From Paucibacter sediminis (GTDB taxonomy: Bacteria > Pseudomonadota > Gammaproteobacteria > Burkholderiales > Burkholderiaceae_C): a stretch of DNA of 64,000 nucleotides. Below are positions 11,903 to 22,113 of the stretch, piece by piece (within the stretch, counting starts at the first letter, position 1; each line of letters begins with the position of its first letter). The notes beneath the pieces are model-generated. The model did not search any database and was not told the origin of the DNA. It saw only the letters and a list, made by a program, of their open reading frames with translations. The translations under genes and the position numbers were made by a program. Where the stretch lies: NCBI RefSeq assembly GCF_030254645.1, contig NZ_CP116346.1:2793973-2857972 (forward strand), in the 5' to 3' direction.

Positions 11903-11936
11903 GATAAAAAAACAATGGCCGCGCATGGCGGCCATT
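11903..11936 (-). terminator. Rho-independent terminator after the 213-residue protein
   Basis: On the minus strand a perfect 9-bp stem AATGGCCGC / GCGGCCATT (11936-11928 with 11922-11914) with a 5-base loop is followed by a run of T (11912-11906). It lies between the stop of the 11984-12625 gene and grxD, so grxD-ubiX need a separate promoter. Confidence 0.85.
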
Positions 11937-11983
11937 ATCGGCGAGGGGCAATGCCCGGACGCGCGGCGTGGGCGGATGCTGGC

Positions 11984-12625
11984 TCAATAGCTGTATGACA
12001 GGCCCAGCTGCAGCACCGGCTTGTAGCGCATGTCGCGCAGCAGATCTTCCACCGCCTGGGCGCTGCTCTGGCCCAGACGGAAGCCGCCATAGCCGCCACC
12101 CACCAGCCCCAGGTCGGCACTGAAACCCCAGCCGCCACGCAAGGAGTGCCCTGTATAGCCGATGCCTAGATAGGACAGCGAGGCGCTCGGATCGCCGCGC
12201 TCGGCGCCCGACAGCATGCTGACGCTGCGTTGCCCCAACGCGAAATTCTGGCTCTGCAGCGCGGCGCCCTGGCCCAGTGCCAGGCCCGAACTGCTTTGTG
12301 AGAGCGACAGTGGCCCCATCAGCAGACCGCCGGTGGCGCGCAGGCCGCCCTGGATGCCATGGCCGAGGCCCGAACCGGTGAGGTAGTAGTCGCCCAGCAG
12401 ATTGGCGCTCAGCAGGCGCGAGCCGCCGCTGCGCAGCGGTTCGGCCAGCAGGCCGATGTTGACGTCCTGGCTGCTCAACTGGATGCGGGCCTGCCAGCGT
12501 CCCAGGCCCTGGGGCTCCAGCTTGAGCCCGTTGTCGGCCCAGGCGCTGTGGGCGGCACACAGTCCCGCAACAGCCATCAAGAGCCCCGCCAGATGAGTGC
12601 GTGAAACTCGAGCTATGACCCGCAT
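11984..12625 (-). CDS. Predicted outer-membrane beta-barrel-like protein of unknown function
   Basis: 213 residues; I do not recognise a named family. An N-terminal signal peptide is clear ([22 protein letters not shown], cleavage near residue 31). The mature part is rich in Gly, Ser and Leu with alternating hydrophobic residues, and ends LQLGLSYSY with an aromatic last residue, as in outer-membrane barrels recognised by BamA. The central part contains repeated GLG/GGL turns and lacks cysteine after the signal. It lies between prmC and a terminator. A barrel of 8-10 strands would fit the length, but this is inference; a periplasmic protein is the alternative. Confidence 0.7.
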   Translation of the reverse strand: MRVIARVSRTHLAGLLMAVAGLCAAHSAWADNGLKLEPQGLGRWQARIQLSSQDVNIGLLAEPLRSGGSRLLSANLLGDYYLTGSGLGHGIQGGLRATGGLLMGPLSLSQSSSGLALGQGAALQSQNFALGQRSVSMLSGAERGDPSASLSYLGIGYTGHSLRGGWGFSADLGLVGGGYGGFRLGQSSAQAVEDLLRDMRYKPVLQLGLSYSY

Positions 12626-12761
12626 GACGATCTCCCGGTGCGTGGAGGAGGGCGCGCATTGCGTGACCCTCGGAGCTTGATGCTACGCCCCGGCCCGGCC
12701 CTTGTGCAGCGCAAATTGCACGGTGTTGGGCTTTCTGTTGCGGGCTTGCCCAGGCGCGGCT

Positions 12762-13583
12762 TCAGCCCGGCCAGCGGCCCCCGCTGGCACGTTGCTGCTC
12801 GCCCAGGTCGCGCCGGCAATCGACGTCGGCAAACCCTGCCGCCTGTAGCGCGGCCGCGACGGCCGGGGCTTGGTCGTAGCCATGCTCCAGCAGCAGATGG
12901 CCACCCGGCCGCAGATGCGCCGGTGCGCCCTGGGCCAGGCGGGCCAGGTCGGCCAGGCCATCGCCACCCGGTGTCAGCGCCGCCAGCGGTTCATGCCGCA
13001 GCGCCCGCAAATGCGGGTCATCGCCGGCGATATAGGGCGGGTTGCTGACGATCAGGTCGAAGCGCTGCCCGGCGAAGGGCTCCCACCAACTGCCCAAATG
13101 GAACTGCACGGCCAGCCCCAGGCGCTGCGCATTCGCCGCCGCGACGGCCAGCGCCGCGGGGCTGCGGTCCGAGGCATGCAGCTCGGCGCGGGGGCAGCGG
13201 TGCTTGATGGCCAGCGCGATCGCACCGCTGCCGGTGCCCAGGTCCAGCACCCGCGGCGTGGCCAGGCTGCTGGCCTGCAGCAGCTCCAATGCCCAATCCA
13301 CCAGCAGCTCGGTGTCGGGGCGCGGCACCAGCGTGGCGGGGCTGACCTGCAGGCGCAGGCCATGGAATTCCTTTTCGCCCGCCAGATAGGCCAGCGGCAC
13401 GTCGTCGAGGCGCTGCGCCAGCCAATCCGCAAAGCGCGCGCTCAAGGCCGGCGGCACGGTGGCGTCGTCATGGGCGATCAGCCAGGAGCGATCGCACTGC
13501 AGCAGCTGCGCCAGCAGCAGCTGGGCTTCCAGGCGCTCCAGGCCGGCCGCGCGGGCCTGTGCCAGGGCCTCGGCGACGGTCAT
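12762..13583 (-). CDS. prmC: Release factor glutamine methyltransferase PrmC
   Basis: 273 residues. The N-terminal helical domain is followed by a Rossmann methyltransferase domain with the SAM motif [20 protein letters not shown] and the glutamine-binding signature NPPY at 181-184. [11 protein letters not shown]-type sequence ([14 protein letters not shown]) also matches. It methylates the GGQ glutamine of RF1/RF2. Its ATG overlaps the prfA TGA (ATGA), so substrate and modifier are translationally coupled. The open frame continues upstream to 13895, but that part only overlaps prfA in another frame. Confidence 0.96.
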   Translation of the reverse strand: MTVAEALAQARAAGLERLEAQLLLAQLLQCDRSWLIAHDDATVPPALSARFADWLAQRLDDVPLAYLAGEKEFHGLRLQVSPATLVPRPDTELLVDWALELLQASSLATPRVLDLGTGSGAIALAIKHRCPRAELHASDRSPAALAVAAANAQRLGLAVQFHLGSWWEPFAGQRFDLIVSNPPYIAGDDPHLRALRHEPLAALTPGGDGLADLARLAQGAPAHLRPGGHLLLEHGYDQAPAVAAALQAAGFADVDCRRDLGEQQRASGGRWPG

Positions 13584-14662
13584 GCCCGGCCTTCCAAGGT
13601 GGCCAGCTGCTCGGCAGCCTGGGCCTGTTGCAGGCCCTGTACAACGTCGCCCAGGTCGCCGTCCATGATGGCGCCCAGCTTGTAGAGCGTCAGGTTGATG
13701 CGGTGGTCGGTGAGCCGGCCCTGCGGAAAGTTGTAGGTGCGGATGCGGTCGCTGCGGTCGCCGCTGCCGATCAGGCTCTTGCGCGTGGCAGCCTCCTTGG
13801 CGGCGCGCTCGTTCTTGTCCTTGTCGCGCAGGCGGGCGGCCAGCACGGCCATGGCCTTGGCCTTGTTGCGGTGCTGGCTGCGGTCGTCCTGGCATTCGGC
13901 CACCAGGCCGGTGGGCAGGTGGGTGATGCGGATCGCGCTGTCGGTCTTGTTGACGTGCTGGCCGCCAGCACCGCTGGCGCGGAAGGTGTCGATGCGCAGC
14001 TCGGCTGGGTTGAGCTGGATCTCCTCGGCCTCGTCGGGTTCCGGCATCACTGCCACGGTGCAGGCGCTGGTATGGATGCGCCCCTGCGATTCGGTGGCCG
14101 GCACGCGTTGCACGCGATGCCCGCCCGATTCGAACTTGAGCCGGCCGTAGACCGAGGGGCCTTCGATGCGCAGCACCAGTTCCTTGTAGCCGCCCAGATC
14201 GGATTCATTGGCCGAGAGGATTTCGGTGCGCCAGCCCTGGCTTTCCGCGAAGCGCATGTACATGCGCGCGAGATCGCCCGCGAACAGTGCCGATTCATCG
14301 CCACCGGCGCCGGCGCGGATTTCCAGAAAGGCCGGGCGCTCGTCATCCGGATCGCGCGGCAGCAGGGCCAGCTGGAGTTCTTCGTGCAGGCGCGCGAGAT
14401 CGGCCTCGGCGCTGCCGATTTCCTCGCGCGCCATCTCGGCCACCTCGGGGTCGGACAGCAGTTCGCGTGCGGCGATCAGGTCGCGCTCGCGCTGCAGATA
14501 GGTCTGGTAGCGCGTCACCAGGTCCGAGACTTCGGACTGTTCCTTGGTGAGGGCGCGGTAGCGCTTCATGTCGGCGGCGATGGAGCCGTCGGCCAGGGTG
14601 GAGTCGAGTTCGTGCAGTCGGAAGCCAAGGCGTTCGAACTGCTGGCGCAGGGAGTCTTTCAT
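13580..14662 (-). CDS. prfA: Peptide chain release factor 1
   Basis: 360 residues, exactly typical of RF1. The start is [19 protein letters not shown]; an upstream ATG at 14704 would add 14 residues not in the family. The stop-codon tripeptide is seen as PAT in [13 protein letters not shown], which identifies RF1 rather than RF2. The GGQ motif is at residues 233-235 ([15 protein letters not shown]). It terminates translation at UAA and UAG. It sits between hemA and prmC in the conserved hemA-prfA-prmC order. Confidence 0.98.
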   Translation of the reverse strand: MKDSLRQQFERLGFRLHELDSTLADGSIAADMKRYRALTKEQSEVSDLVTRYQTYLQRERDLIAARELLSDPEVAEMAREEIGSAEADLARLHEELQLALLPRDPDDERPAFLEIRAGAGGDESALFAGDLARMYMRFAESQGWRTEILSANESDLGGYKELVLRIEGPSVYGRLKFESGGHRVQRVPATESQGRIHTSACTVAVMPEPDEAEEIQLNPAELRIDTFRASGAGGQHVNKTDSAIRITHLPTGLVAECQDDRSQHRNKAKAMAVLAARLRDKDKNERAAKEAATRKSLIGSGDRSDRIRTYNFPQGRLTDHRINLTLYKLGAIMDGDLGDVVQGLQQAQAAEQLATLEGRA

Positions 14663-14737
14663 GGGAGCGTCAGGGGGCTGGAGCACGAAGGCCGCGCCCA
14701 GCATGCGGGCGCGGGGTTGCGGGCTGGTGCAGCGCCG

Positions 14738-16033
14738 CTAATGCTCGGCCGGGTCGCGGGTGCTCTTGCGCAGGAACAGGCGCGAGACGGTATGCGCCAG
14801 GGCCACGCGCTGTTCGCCGTCGGCGGCGTGCAACTCGGCCAAGGTGCCATGCAGCATCTTCTGGGTGAGGCCGCGCGAGAGTGCTTCCAGCACCGCCTCG
14901 ACGTCCTCGCCGCGCGCCAGCAGCTTGCGGGCGCGCTGGATCTCGAGGGCGCGCCAGTCATCGGCCTGGGCATTCAGAGCCTGGATCAGCGGCACGGTGT
15001 GGCGCTGGCCCAGCCAGTGCACAAAGCTCTGCACGCCGTTCTCGATGATGGCCTCGGCCTGCTCGACGGCGGCCTGGCGCTTTTCACCGGCAGATTGCAC
15101 CAGCTGCGCCAGATCGTCGACGGTGTAGAGATACACGTCGTCCAGCTGGGCGACTTCCTGCTCGATGTCGCGCGGCACGGCCAGATCGACCATGAACATG
15201 GGCTTGCGCTTGCGCTTCTTCAGCGCCCGCTCCACCGCGCCCAGGCCGATCAACGGCAGGCTGCTGGCGGTGCAGGAAATCACCGCGTCGAATTCGTGCA
15301 GGCGATCGGGCAGGTCCGACAAGCGCATCGCCTCGGCACCCAGATGGCCGGCCAGCTTCTCGCCGCGCTCCAGCGTGCGGTTCGCCACCGCCATGGCCTT
15401 GGGGTTCTTGGCCGCGAAATGGGTGGCCACCAGTTCGATCATTTCGCCGGCGCCAACGTAGAGAACCTTGATTGCGCTGAGATCCTCGAACAGCTGGGCT
15501 GCCAGGCGCACCGAGGCGGCCGCCATGCTGATGGAGTGGGCGCCGATCTCGGTGGAGCTGCGCACTTCCTTGGCCACCGAGAAGCTGCGCTGAAACAGCT
15601 GGTGCAAGGTGGTGCCCAGGGTGCCGGCCTGGTCGGCCTCGCGCACCGCCTGCTTCATCTGGCCCAGGATCTGCGGCTCGCCCAGCACCATTGAATCCAG
15701 GCCGCTGGCCACGCGGAAGGCGTGGCGCGCCGCGGCGCTACCCTCCATCACATAGGCATGGTCCATCAGCGCCGAACTGCCCACGCCGCCCACCTCGGCC
15801 AGCCAGGCCACCGTGGGTTGCACCAGGGCCGGGCTGCCGGCCACATAGAGCTCGGTGCGGTTGCAGGTCGAGAGCATGGCCGCCTCGGGCGTGGCCTTGC
15901 GGGGGGCATGGGCCTGCACCTGGTCGCGGAAACCGAGCAGGGTGGGCGCCAATTGCTCCAGCGAGAACGCGAAACGTCCGCGCAGGTCCAGGGGCGCGGA
16001 GTTGTGGTTCAGGCCGAGAGCGAAGACCGTCAT
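14738..16033 (-). CDS. hemA: Glutamyl-tRNA reductase
   Basis: 431 residues. N-terminal catalytic domain with the nucleophile C57 in [10 protein letters not shown] and the signature [20 protein letters not shown]. The NADPH-binding domain begins near residue 175 ([19 protein letters not shown]), and a C-terminal dimerisation helix follows. It makes glutamate-1-semialdehyde from Glu-tRNA, the first committed step of tetrapyrrole synthesis; hemL, the next enzyme, is at 51516-52802. No Shine-Dalgarno is visible before the ATG, and a perfect TATAAT lies 6 bases upstream (see findings), suggesting a leaderless or nearly leaderless mRNA. Confidence 0.97.
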   Translation of the reverse strand: MTVFALGLNHNSAPLDLRGRFAFSLEQLAPTLLGFRDQVQAHAPRKATPEAAMLSTCNRTELYVAGSPALVQPTVAWLAEVGGVGSSALMDHAYVMEGSAAARHAFRVASGLDSMVLGEPQILGQMKQAVREADQAGTLGTTLHQLFQRSFSVAKEVRSSTEIGAHSISMAAASVRLAAQLFEDLSAIKVLYVGAGEMIELVATHFAAKNPKAMAVANRTLERGEKLAGHLGAEAMRLSDLPDRLHEFDAVISCTASSLPLIGLGAVERALKKRKRKPMFMVDLAVPRDIEQEVAQLDDVYLYTVDDLAQLVQSAGEKRQAAVEQAEAIIENGVQSFVHWLGQRHTVPLIQALNAQADDWRALEIQRARKLLARGEDVEAVLEALSRGLTQKMLHGTLAELHAADGEQRVALAHTVSRLFLRKSTRDPAEH

Positions 16034-16039
16034 GGGGCG

Positions 16040-16045
16040 ATTATA
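16040..16045 (-). promoter_or_regulatory. Perfect -10 element just upstream of hemA
   Basis: The minus strand reads TATAAT at 16045-16040, six bases before the hemA ATG (16033). The -35 region at 17-base spacing (CCGCAA) is poor. The usual distance to the transcription start would place it at or very near the A of the ATG. Confidence 0.5.
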
Positions 16046-16145
16046 AAATTTGAGCCGAATCTTTGCGGGCGGCCGGGGCCGGCTTTCCGCTCTCGAACTT
16101 GATGCGCATCAAGCTTGCCTGTTTTTCAGAACCGTTGGGCACACC

Positions 16146-16418
16146 GTGAACCTCGTCGACGCCCTCGGGCACCTGGTCAATCTGTTCGCGCCCGCCTGGG
16201 GCGTGGCCGCCCTGATGGCGCTGGCGATCAAGCTCGTCTGGCGGCGCGAGCATCATGCCCTGGCCTGGCGCCGCCTGCTGCTGTGGGGTGGCTTGGGCGG
16301 TAGCCTGGCGGTGCTGGTGGCGCTGGCCTGGCTGGCGCGCGACGGCACCATGCTGGGCTACGGCCTGACGCTGCTGGGCGTGGTGTTGCCTCAATGGTGG
16401 CTGACGCTCAAACGCTGA
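16146..16418 (+). CDS. Small hypothetical membrane protein
   Basis: 90 residues if started at GTG 16146 ([20 protein letters not shown]). The frame is open back to an ATG at 16050, but that part overlaps the hemA promoter and looks noncoding. Two to three hydrophobic segments are seen: about residues 8-28, 40-62 and 66-83, with Arg/His-rich connectors (WRREHH, WRR). The last 11 bases overlap the 3' end of the convergent miaB. No named family is recognised; the [19 protein letters not shown] region looks like a conserved Burkholderiales membrane protein, by recollection only. Confidence 0.65.
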   Translation: MNLVDALGHLVNLFAPAWGVAALMALAIKLVWRREHHALAWRRLLLWGGLGGSLAVLVALAWLARDGTMLGYGLTLLGVVLPQWWLTLKR

Positions 16419-17766
16419 GGGCCGCGCCCAATTCGGCCTGCAGGGGCACCTCGGCGCGCAGCGAATGCGCGAAGGCCTGGCTGATCTGCACATCGATCAG
16501 CTGATTCATCAGGCGCGGGTGACCCTTGAAGTTGACGATGCGGTTGCACTCGGTGCGCCCCATCAATTCGCTGGCGTCCTTGCGGGCGTTGCCCGAAACC
16601 AGGATGCGTTGCGTCGTGCCCACCATGCGCTGGCTGATCGCAAGCGTGTTGGCCTCGATCACGGCCTGCAACTCCTGCAGGCGCCTGACCTTGGTCTCAT
16701 ACGGCGTGCTGTCCTCCAGGTTCGCCGCCGGCGTGCCCGGGCGGGGGCTGAAGATGAAGCTGAAGGAGGCGTCGAAGCCTACGTCGTCGACCAGCTTCAT
16801 CAGCTTGGCATGGTCGTCCTCGGTTTCGCCCGGGAAGCCGACGATGAAGTCGCTGGCGATGCGGATGTCGGGCCGGATGGCGCGCAGCTTGCGGATCGTG
16901 CTCTTGAACTCCAGCGCCGTGTAGCCGCGCTTCATCGCCATCAGGATGCGGTCGCTGCCGTGCTGCACCGGCAGATGCAGATGGTTCACCAGCTGCGGCA
17001 CCTTGCCATAGGCCTCGATGAGGCGCTGGCTGAATTCATTCGGATGGCTGGTGGTGAAGCGCAGGCGCTCGATGCCGGGGATCTCGGCGCAGTATTCGAG
17101 CAGCAGGGCCAGGTCGGCGTATTCGCCGGTGTCCCCCATCTTGCCGCGGTAGGCGTTGACGTTCTGCCCCAGCAGATTGAATTCCTTCACGCCCTGGTCG
17201 GCGAGGCCGGCGATCTCGGTCAGCACGTCCTCGAAGGGCCGCGACATTTCCTCGCCGCGGGTGTAGGGCACCACGCAATACGAGCAGTACTTGGAGCAGC
17301 CCTCCATGATGGAGACGAAGGCGCTGCCGCCATCGACCTTGGCGGGCGGCAGATTGTCGAACTTCTCGATCTCGGGGAAGCTGATGTCCACCTGCGGGCG
17401 CGCCTGCTCACGGCGCGCGGCCAGCATGGCGGGCAGGCGGTGCAGGGTCTGCGGGCCGAACACCACGTCCACATAGGGCGCGCGCTCGATGATGGCCGCG
17501 CCTTCCTGGCTGGCCACGCAACCGCCCACGCCGATCATCACGCCCTTGGCCTTCAGATGCTTGACGCGGCCCAGGTCGGAGAACACCTTCTCCTGCGCCT
17601 TCTCACGCACCGAGCAGGTGTTGAAGAGGATCAGGTCGGCCTGTTCAACGTCGTTGGTGGGCTCGTAGCCTTCGGCGGCGCCCATCACATCGGCCATCTT
17701 GTCCGAGTCGTACTCGTTCATCTGGCAGCCAAAGGTCTTGATGAATACTTTTTTCGTCGTGCTCAT
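16408..17766 (-). CDS. miaB: tRNA-2-methylthio-N6-dimethylallyladenosine synthase
   Basis: 452 residues. The N-terminal UPF0004 domain carries three cluster-binding cysteines ([34 protein letters not shown]). The radical-SAM motif CxxxCxxC is in [18 protein letters not shown], followed by [14 protein letters not shown]-terminal TRAM domain begins around residue 375. It adds a methylthio group to i6A37 of tRNAs reading UNN codons. TTFGCQMN-type N-terminus separates MiaB from RimO. A second gene on the same strand (17830-18210) lies 63 bases upstream. Confidence 0.96.
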   Translation of the reverse strand: MSTTKKVFIKTFGCQMNEYDSDKMADVMGAAEGYEPTNDVEQADLILFNTCSVREKAQEKVFSDLGRVKHLKAKGVMIGVGGCVASQEGAAIIERAPYVDVVFGPQTLHRLPAMLAARREQARPQVDISFPEIEKFDNLPPAKVDGGSAFVSIMEGCSKYCSYCVVPYTRGEEMSRPFEDVLTEIAGLADQGVKEFNLLGQNVNAYRGKMGDTGEYADLALLLEYCAEIPGIERLRFTTSHPNEFSQRLIEAYGKVPQLVNHLHLPVQHGSDRILMAMKRGYTALEFKSTIRKLRAIRPDIRIASDFIVGFPGETEDDHAKLMKLVDDVGFDASFSFIFSPRPGTPAANLEDSTPYETKVRRLQELQAVIEANTLAISQRMVGTTQRILVSGNARKDASELMGRTECNRIVNFKGHPRLMNQLIDVQISQAFAHSLRAEVPLQAELGAALSV

Positions 17767-17829
17767 GGCATTGCTCCGACCGGGCGGGGCGACGCGCGCG
17801 CCCGCCGGGCCTGGTGAATCAGTGGCGGA

Positions 17830-18210
17830 TCAGGGCTTGGACCAGACCTGCGCGGCGCGGTCAAACTGCCAGCTGGCAGCCTCTTGGGGCGTGCGGGGCC
17901 AGGTCTTGTTGGCCAGCTCGGCCTCGTTGAGGACCCACAGGTCCATCAGCAGGCCCGAGATGTCCACGGTGTAATGCACCACCAGCTTTTGCCCGACCAG
18001 GGCGGCCGACATCTGCAGCAGGTTCTCGGTGCCGCGGATGCGGCTGCCGGGTGCCAAGCGCGCTGGCTGGCCGTTCAGCAGCACGTCGGGCGGCTGCAGC
18101 ACCGTCAGCTCGCCGCGCAAGGCTTGGGCGGGAAACTGGCGATGGACTTGCGCATGAGCCGAGAGGCTCATCGTTGCGGCCGCCAGGGCGGCAAGTACAC
18201 AGCGGTACAT
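17830..18210 (-). CDS. Hypothetical exported protein
   Basis: 126 residues from ATG 18210 (MYRCVLAALAAATMSLSAHAQ), which gives a clean signal peptide with AHA cleavage near residue 20. A longer in-frame start at 18261 would bury the signal. The mature part (about 106 residues) contains LLNGQPARLAPGSRIRG, LVGQKLVVHYTVDISGLLMDLWVLNEAE and a Trp-rich C-terminus (TWPRTPQEAASWQF). No cysteines remain after the signal. I do not recognise the family. It precedes miaB on the same strand and may share its transcript; function unknown. Confidence 0.75.
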   Translation of the reverse strand: MYRCVLAALAAATMSLSAHAQVHRQFPAQALRGELTVLQPPDVLLNGQPARLAPGSRIRGTENLLQMSAALVGQKLVVHYTVDISGLLMDLWVLNEAELANKTWPRTPQEAASWQFDRAAQVWSKP

Positions 18211-18250
18211 GGTATGTGTCCAGTGGCTGCGGAGGTCAGGAATGCTAACC

Positions 18251-18305
18251 AGAAAAGACAACGGCCCGGGAAACTTTGCTTTTGAAGGCGGGTTCCTCGG
18301 GCCGT
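18251..18305 (-). terminator. Possible terminator downstream of the CAT-anticodon tRNA
   Basis: On the minus strand ACGGCCCG (18305-18298) pairs with CGGGCCGT (18268-18261) across a 29-base loop, followed by TGTCTTTTC. It lies just downstream of the tRNA gene. The long loop makes it weaker than a classic terminator. Confidence 0.45.
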
Positions 18306-18339
18306 CTGTGCCCGACCGTGAGGTCGGGTGTCGGTGTTT

Positions 18340-18416
<77 letters not shown>

Positions 18417-18427
18417 TCAAGCCCACC

Positions 18428-18457
18428 ATTGTAGCCAGGTTTTCGAGGACAATGCAA
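18428..18457 (-). promoter_or_regulatory. Promoter for the CAT tRNA
   Basis: On the minus strand TTGCAT (18457-18452) and TACAAT (18433-18428) are 18 bases apart. The tRNA 5' end is 11 bases past the -10 hexamer, a normal geometry for a tRNA transcription unit. Confidence 0.7.
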
Positions 18458-18536
18458 GCACTCGCGCAAGGGTCACAAAAAATATCTGTTCGCGCCGGGT
18501 TCCAGCTCGTCCAAGAGCGCACCGAAAGCAGCATTC

Positions 18537-19586
<1,050 letters not shown>

Positions 19587-19598
19587 GGCGGGAGGGGC

Positions 19599-20984
19599 TC
19601 AGCCCATGCCTCCCATGCCCTTGAGCCCCTTCATCCCGCCCATCTTCTTCATCATCTTCATCAGGCCGCCGCCGCTCATCTTCTTCATCATGCCCTGCAT
19701 CTGGTCGAACTGATTCAGCAGGCGGTTGACGTCCTGGATCTGTACGCCGGCGCCGGCGGCGATGCGGCGCTTGCGGCTGGCCTTGCTCTTACCGTCCATC
19801 AACAGGGCGGGTTGGCGGCGCTCCTTGGCCGTCATGGCATTCAGGATGCCTTCCATGCGCTTCATGTCTCGCTCGGCGCGGTCCATGTCGGCCTGACCCG
19901 CCTTGGCAGCCATTTGCGTAGGCAGCTTGTCCATCAGGCTGGAGAGGCCGCCCATCTTCTTCATCGACGAGATCTGCGCGAGGAAGTCGTTGAGGTCGAA
20001 ACCGCTGCCGCTCTTGAGCTTGCCGGCCAGCTTCTCGGCCGCCGCCAGGTCCACGCCCTTGCTGACCTCTTCCACCAGGGCCACGATGTCGCCCATGCCC
20101 AGCACGCGGCCGGCATGGCGCTCGCCGTCGAACACCTCCAGCCCATCGATCTTTTCAGACACGCCGGCAAACTTGATCGGCGCGCCGGTGACCTGACGCA
20201 CCGAGAGTGCGGCCCCGCCGCGCGAGTCGCCATCCAGCTTGGTGAGGATCACGCCGGTGAGCGGCAAGGCCTCCTTGAAGGCCCTGGCGGTGTTGATCGC
20301 ATCCTGACCCTGCATGGCGTCCACCACGAACAGGGTCTCGACCGGGTTGAGCGTGGCGTGCAGCTCCTTGATCTCGGCCATCAAGGCCTCATCGATCGCC
20401 AGGCGGCCGGCGGTGTCGACCAGCAGCACGTCGAAGTAATGCTTCTTGGCGTAGTCCAGCGCCGCCAGCGCGATCTCGCGCGGCTTTTGGTCGGGTGAGG
20501 AGGCGAACCATTCGCCTCCGGCCTGGGCGGTGACGGTCTTGAGCTGCTCGATGGCGGCGGGGCGGTAGACGTCGGCCGAGACCGTCAGCACCTTTTTCTT
20601 GCGCTTCTCGATCAGGTGCTTGGTGAGCTTGGCGGTGGTGGTGGTCTTGCCCGCCCCCTGCAGGCCGGCCATCAGGATCACCGCCGGCGGCTGGGCCGCC
20701 AGGTTGATGTCGCTGACGCCCTCGCCCATGGTGGCGGCAAGCTCCTTGTGCACGATGCCCACCAGGGCCTGGCCGGGGGAGAGCGAGCCCACCACCTCGG
20801 CGCCCAGGGCTTTTTCCTTCACCCGCGCGATGAAGTCGCGCACCACCGGCAGGGCCACGTCGGCCTCCAGCAGGGCCATGCGCACTTCGCGCAGCATGTC
20901 CTGCACATTGCTTTCGGTGATGCGGGCCTGGCCGCGCATCGTTTTCACGAGCAGGCTCAGGCGGTCGGTCAGGGTGGATGCCAT
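19599..20984 (-). CDS. ffh: Signal recognition particle protein Ffh (SRP54)
   Basis: 461 residues from MASTLTDRLSLLVKTMRGQARITESNV; an in-frame ATG at 21053 would add 23 unrelated residues. GTPase motifs: GLQGAGKTTTTAKL, ADVYRPAAIEQL, DTAGRLAIDEALM and TKLDGDSRGGAALS. The methionine-rich M domain begins around residue 300, with the RNA-binding region KASRKRRIAAGAGVQIQDVNRLL and a final Gly/Met/Lys tail. It binds 4.5S RNA and signal sequences. It is divergent from the downstream plus-strand run. Confidence 0.97.
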   Translation of the reverse strand: MASTLTDRLSLLVKTMRGQARITESNVQDMLREVRMALLEADVALPVVRDFIARVKEKALGAEVVGSLSPGQALVGIVHKELAATMGEGVSDINLAAQPPAVILMAGLQGAGKTTTTAKLTKHLIEKRKKKVLTVSADVYRPAAIEQLKTVTAQAGGEWFASSPDQKPREIALAALDYAKKHYFDVLLVDTAGRLAIDEALMAEIKELHATLNPVETLFVVDAMQGQDAINTARAFKEALPLTGVILTKLDGDSRGGAALSVRQVTGAPIKFAGVSEKIDGLEVFDGERHAGRVLGMGDIVALVEEVSKGVDLAAAEKLAGKLKSGSGFDLNDFLAQISSMKKMGGLSSLMDKLPTQMAAKAGQADMDRAERDMKRMEGILNAMTAKERRQPALLMDGKSKASRKRRIAAGAGVQIQDVNRLLNQFDQMQGMMKKMSGGGLMKMMKKMGGMKGLKGMGGMG

Positions 20985-21033
20985 GGGGGGAGGCGCCACC
21001 GGGAAGGTGGTCGCGCATAAGTACACTGTGGCG

Positions 21034-21855
21034 ATGATTTTATCGTTCGCCACTCCAGAGTCCGTGAGCGCCTGGCTTGCGGGGCTCAGTTTGCTCTGCG
21101 CGGCCGGCTATACGGCCGCGGCTTTCACCGCCGAAACGCGCCAGCAGGGCCTGCGCGGCATGCTGGTGGCGGTGTGGGCGGTGCACCTGCTGGCGCTGCT
21201 GCTGGACATCGCCGGCATCGGCCTGCCGCAGCCCGGCGCGCGCTTCGGCTTTGCGCCGGCGCTGTCGATGACGCTGTGGCTGGTGCTGGGCGTCTATCTG
21301 GTGGAGAGCCGCTTCGTGCCGCTGCCGGGGGCGCGCCGCGTGCTGTCGGCGCTGGGGGCGGCCGTGGTGCTGCTGGCCTGGGCGTTTCCGGGCGAGAGCC
21401 GGCCGCTGGCCGCCTCGCCCTGGGCGCCGCTGCATTGGGTGATGGGGCTGGCCTCGTACGGCTTGTTCGGTGTGGCCGTGCTGCATGCCGCGATGCTGAA
21501 TCGCGCCGAGCGAGAGATGCGTTCGCGCAAGGGCCAGGGCGTGGTGGCGCTGGGCATGCCCTTGCTCAGGCTCGAGCGCCTGACCTTCCAGTTCGTGGGC
21601 GCGGGCGTGACCGTGCTGTCGCTGGCCCTGCTGCTGGGCTGGTGGTTCACGCCGCATTGGCGCTGGGACCACAAGAATCTGCTGTCCGTGCTGGGCTGGC
21701 TGGTGCTGACCGGCCTGCTCACCGGCCGCCATGTGTTCGGCTGGCGCGGCCGGCGCGCCACGCGCTGGCTCTACTTCGGCGCCGCGCTGCTGCTGCTGTC
21801 CTATGCCGGCTCGCGCTTTGTGCTTGAGGTGGTGCTGCAGCGGGGAGTGGTCTGA
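21034..21855 (+). CDS. Inner-membrane cytochrome c assembly family protein (CcsA/YpjD-like)
   Basis: 273 residues from ATG 21034 (MILSFATPESVSAWLAG). About eight hydrophobic segments are visible. The family region HWVMGLASYGLFGVAVLHAAMLNRAE, the conserved LGWWFTPHWRWDHKNLLSVLGWLVL and GRHVFGWRGRRATRWLYFG match the CcsA/CcmC-like heme handling fold; several conserved His residues are present. In many proteobacteria this gene lies next to ffh and is annotated ypjD. A precise role is not established. It abuts the next gene with no gap and is likely the first gene of a unit reaching ampD. Confidence 0.85.
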   Translation: MILSFATPESVSAWLAGLSLLCAAGYTAAAFTAETRQQGLRGMLVAVWAVHLLALLLDIAGIGLPQPGARFGFAPALSMTLWLVLGVYLVESRFVPLPGARRVLSALGAAVVLLAWAFPGESRPLAASPWAPLHWVMGLASYGLFGVAVLHAAMLNRAEREMRSRKGQGVVALGMPLLRLERLTFQFVGAGVTVLSLALLLGWWFTPHWRWDHKNLLSVLGWLVLTGLLTGRHVFGWRGRRATRWLYFGAALLLLSYAGSRFVLEVVLQRGVV

Positions 21856-22113
21856 ATGTTGAAATTCCTGGTCCTGATCGCCTTGCTGGCGCTGCTGTTC
21901 TACATGCTGGGCCTGAAGCGCGCGCGGCCGCCACAGGCTGGGCGGCGCGATGAAGCGCCTGCGCCGTCGCCGGCCCAGCCCCAGGCGATGGTGAGCTGCG
22001 CCGAGTGCGGCCTGCATCTGCCGCAGCAGGACGCCTTGCCCGGCCGCGGCGGGCAGTTCTGCAGCGCTGCGCACAGGGCGGCCTTCGAGGCGCGCAACCC
22101 GCCTCCGGCATGA
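21856..22113 (+). CDS. PP0621-like small membrane protein with zinc-ribbon
   Basis: 85 residues. An N-terminal membrane segment (FLVLIALLALLFYMLGL, residues 4-20) is followed by a Pro/Ala-rich spacer and a CxxC...C/H cluster (SCAECGLHLPQQD ... QFCSAAH) that looks like a small zinc-binding finger. It matches the layout of PP0621 family proteins, which commonly precede pilS. The ATG directly follows the TGA of the upstream gene, and its own stop overlaps the pilS start (ATGA). Its job is unknown; the location suggests a link with PilS or pili. Confidence 0.8.
   Translation: MLKFLVLIALLALLFYMLGLKRARPPQAGRRDEAPAPSPAQPQAMVSCAECGLHLPQQDALPGRGGQFCSAAHRAAFEARNPPPA

Noticed and set aside
11544-12659. 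Long fused frame carrying grxD at its end
   Set aside because: Only the last 105 codons encode glutaredoxin; the rest is a shadow of the 11984-12625 gene.
13559-15694. 711-codon plus-strand frame over prfA and hemA
   Set aside because: It is antisense to two firmly identified genes and has shadow composition.
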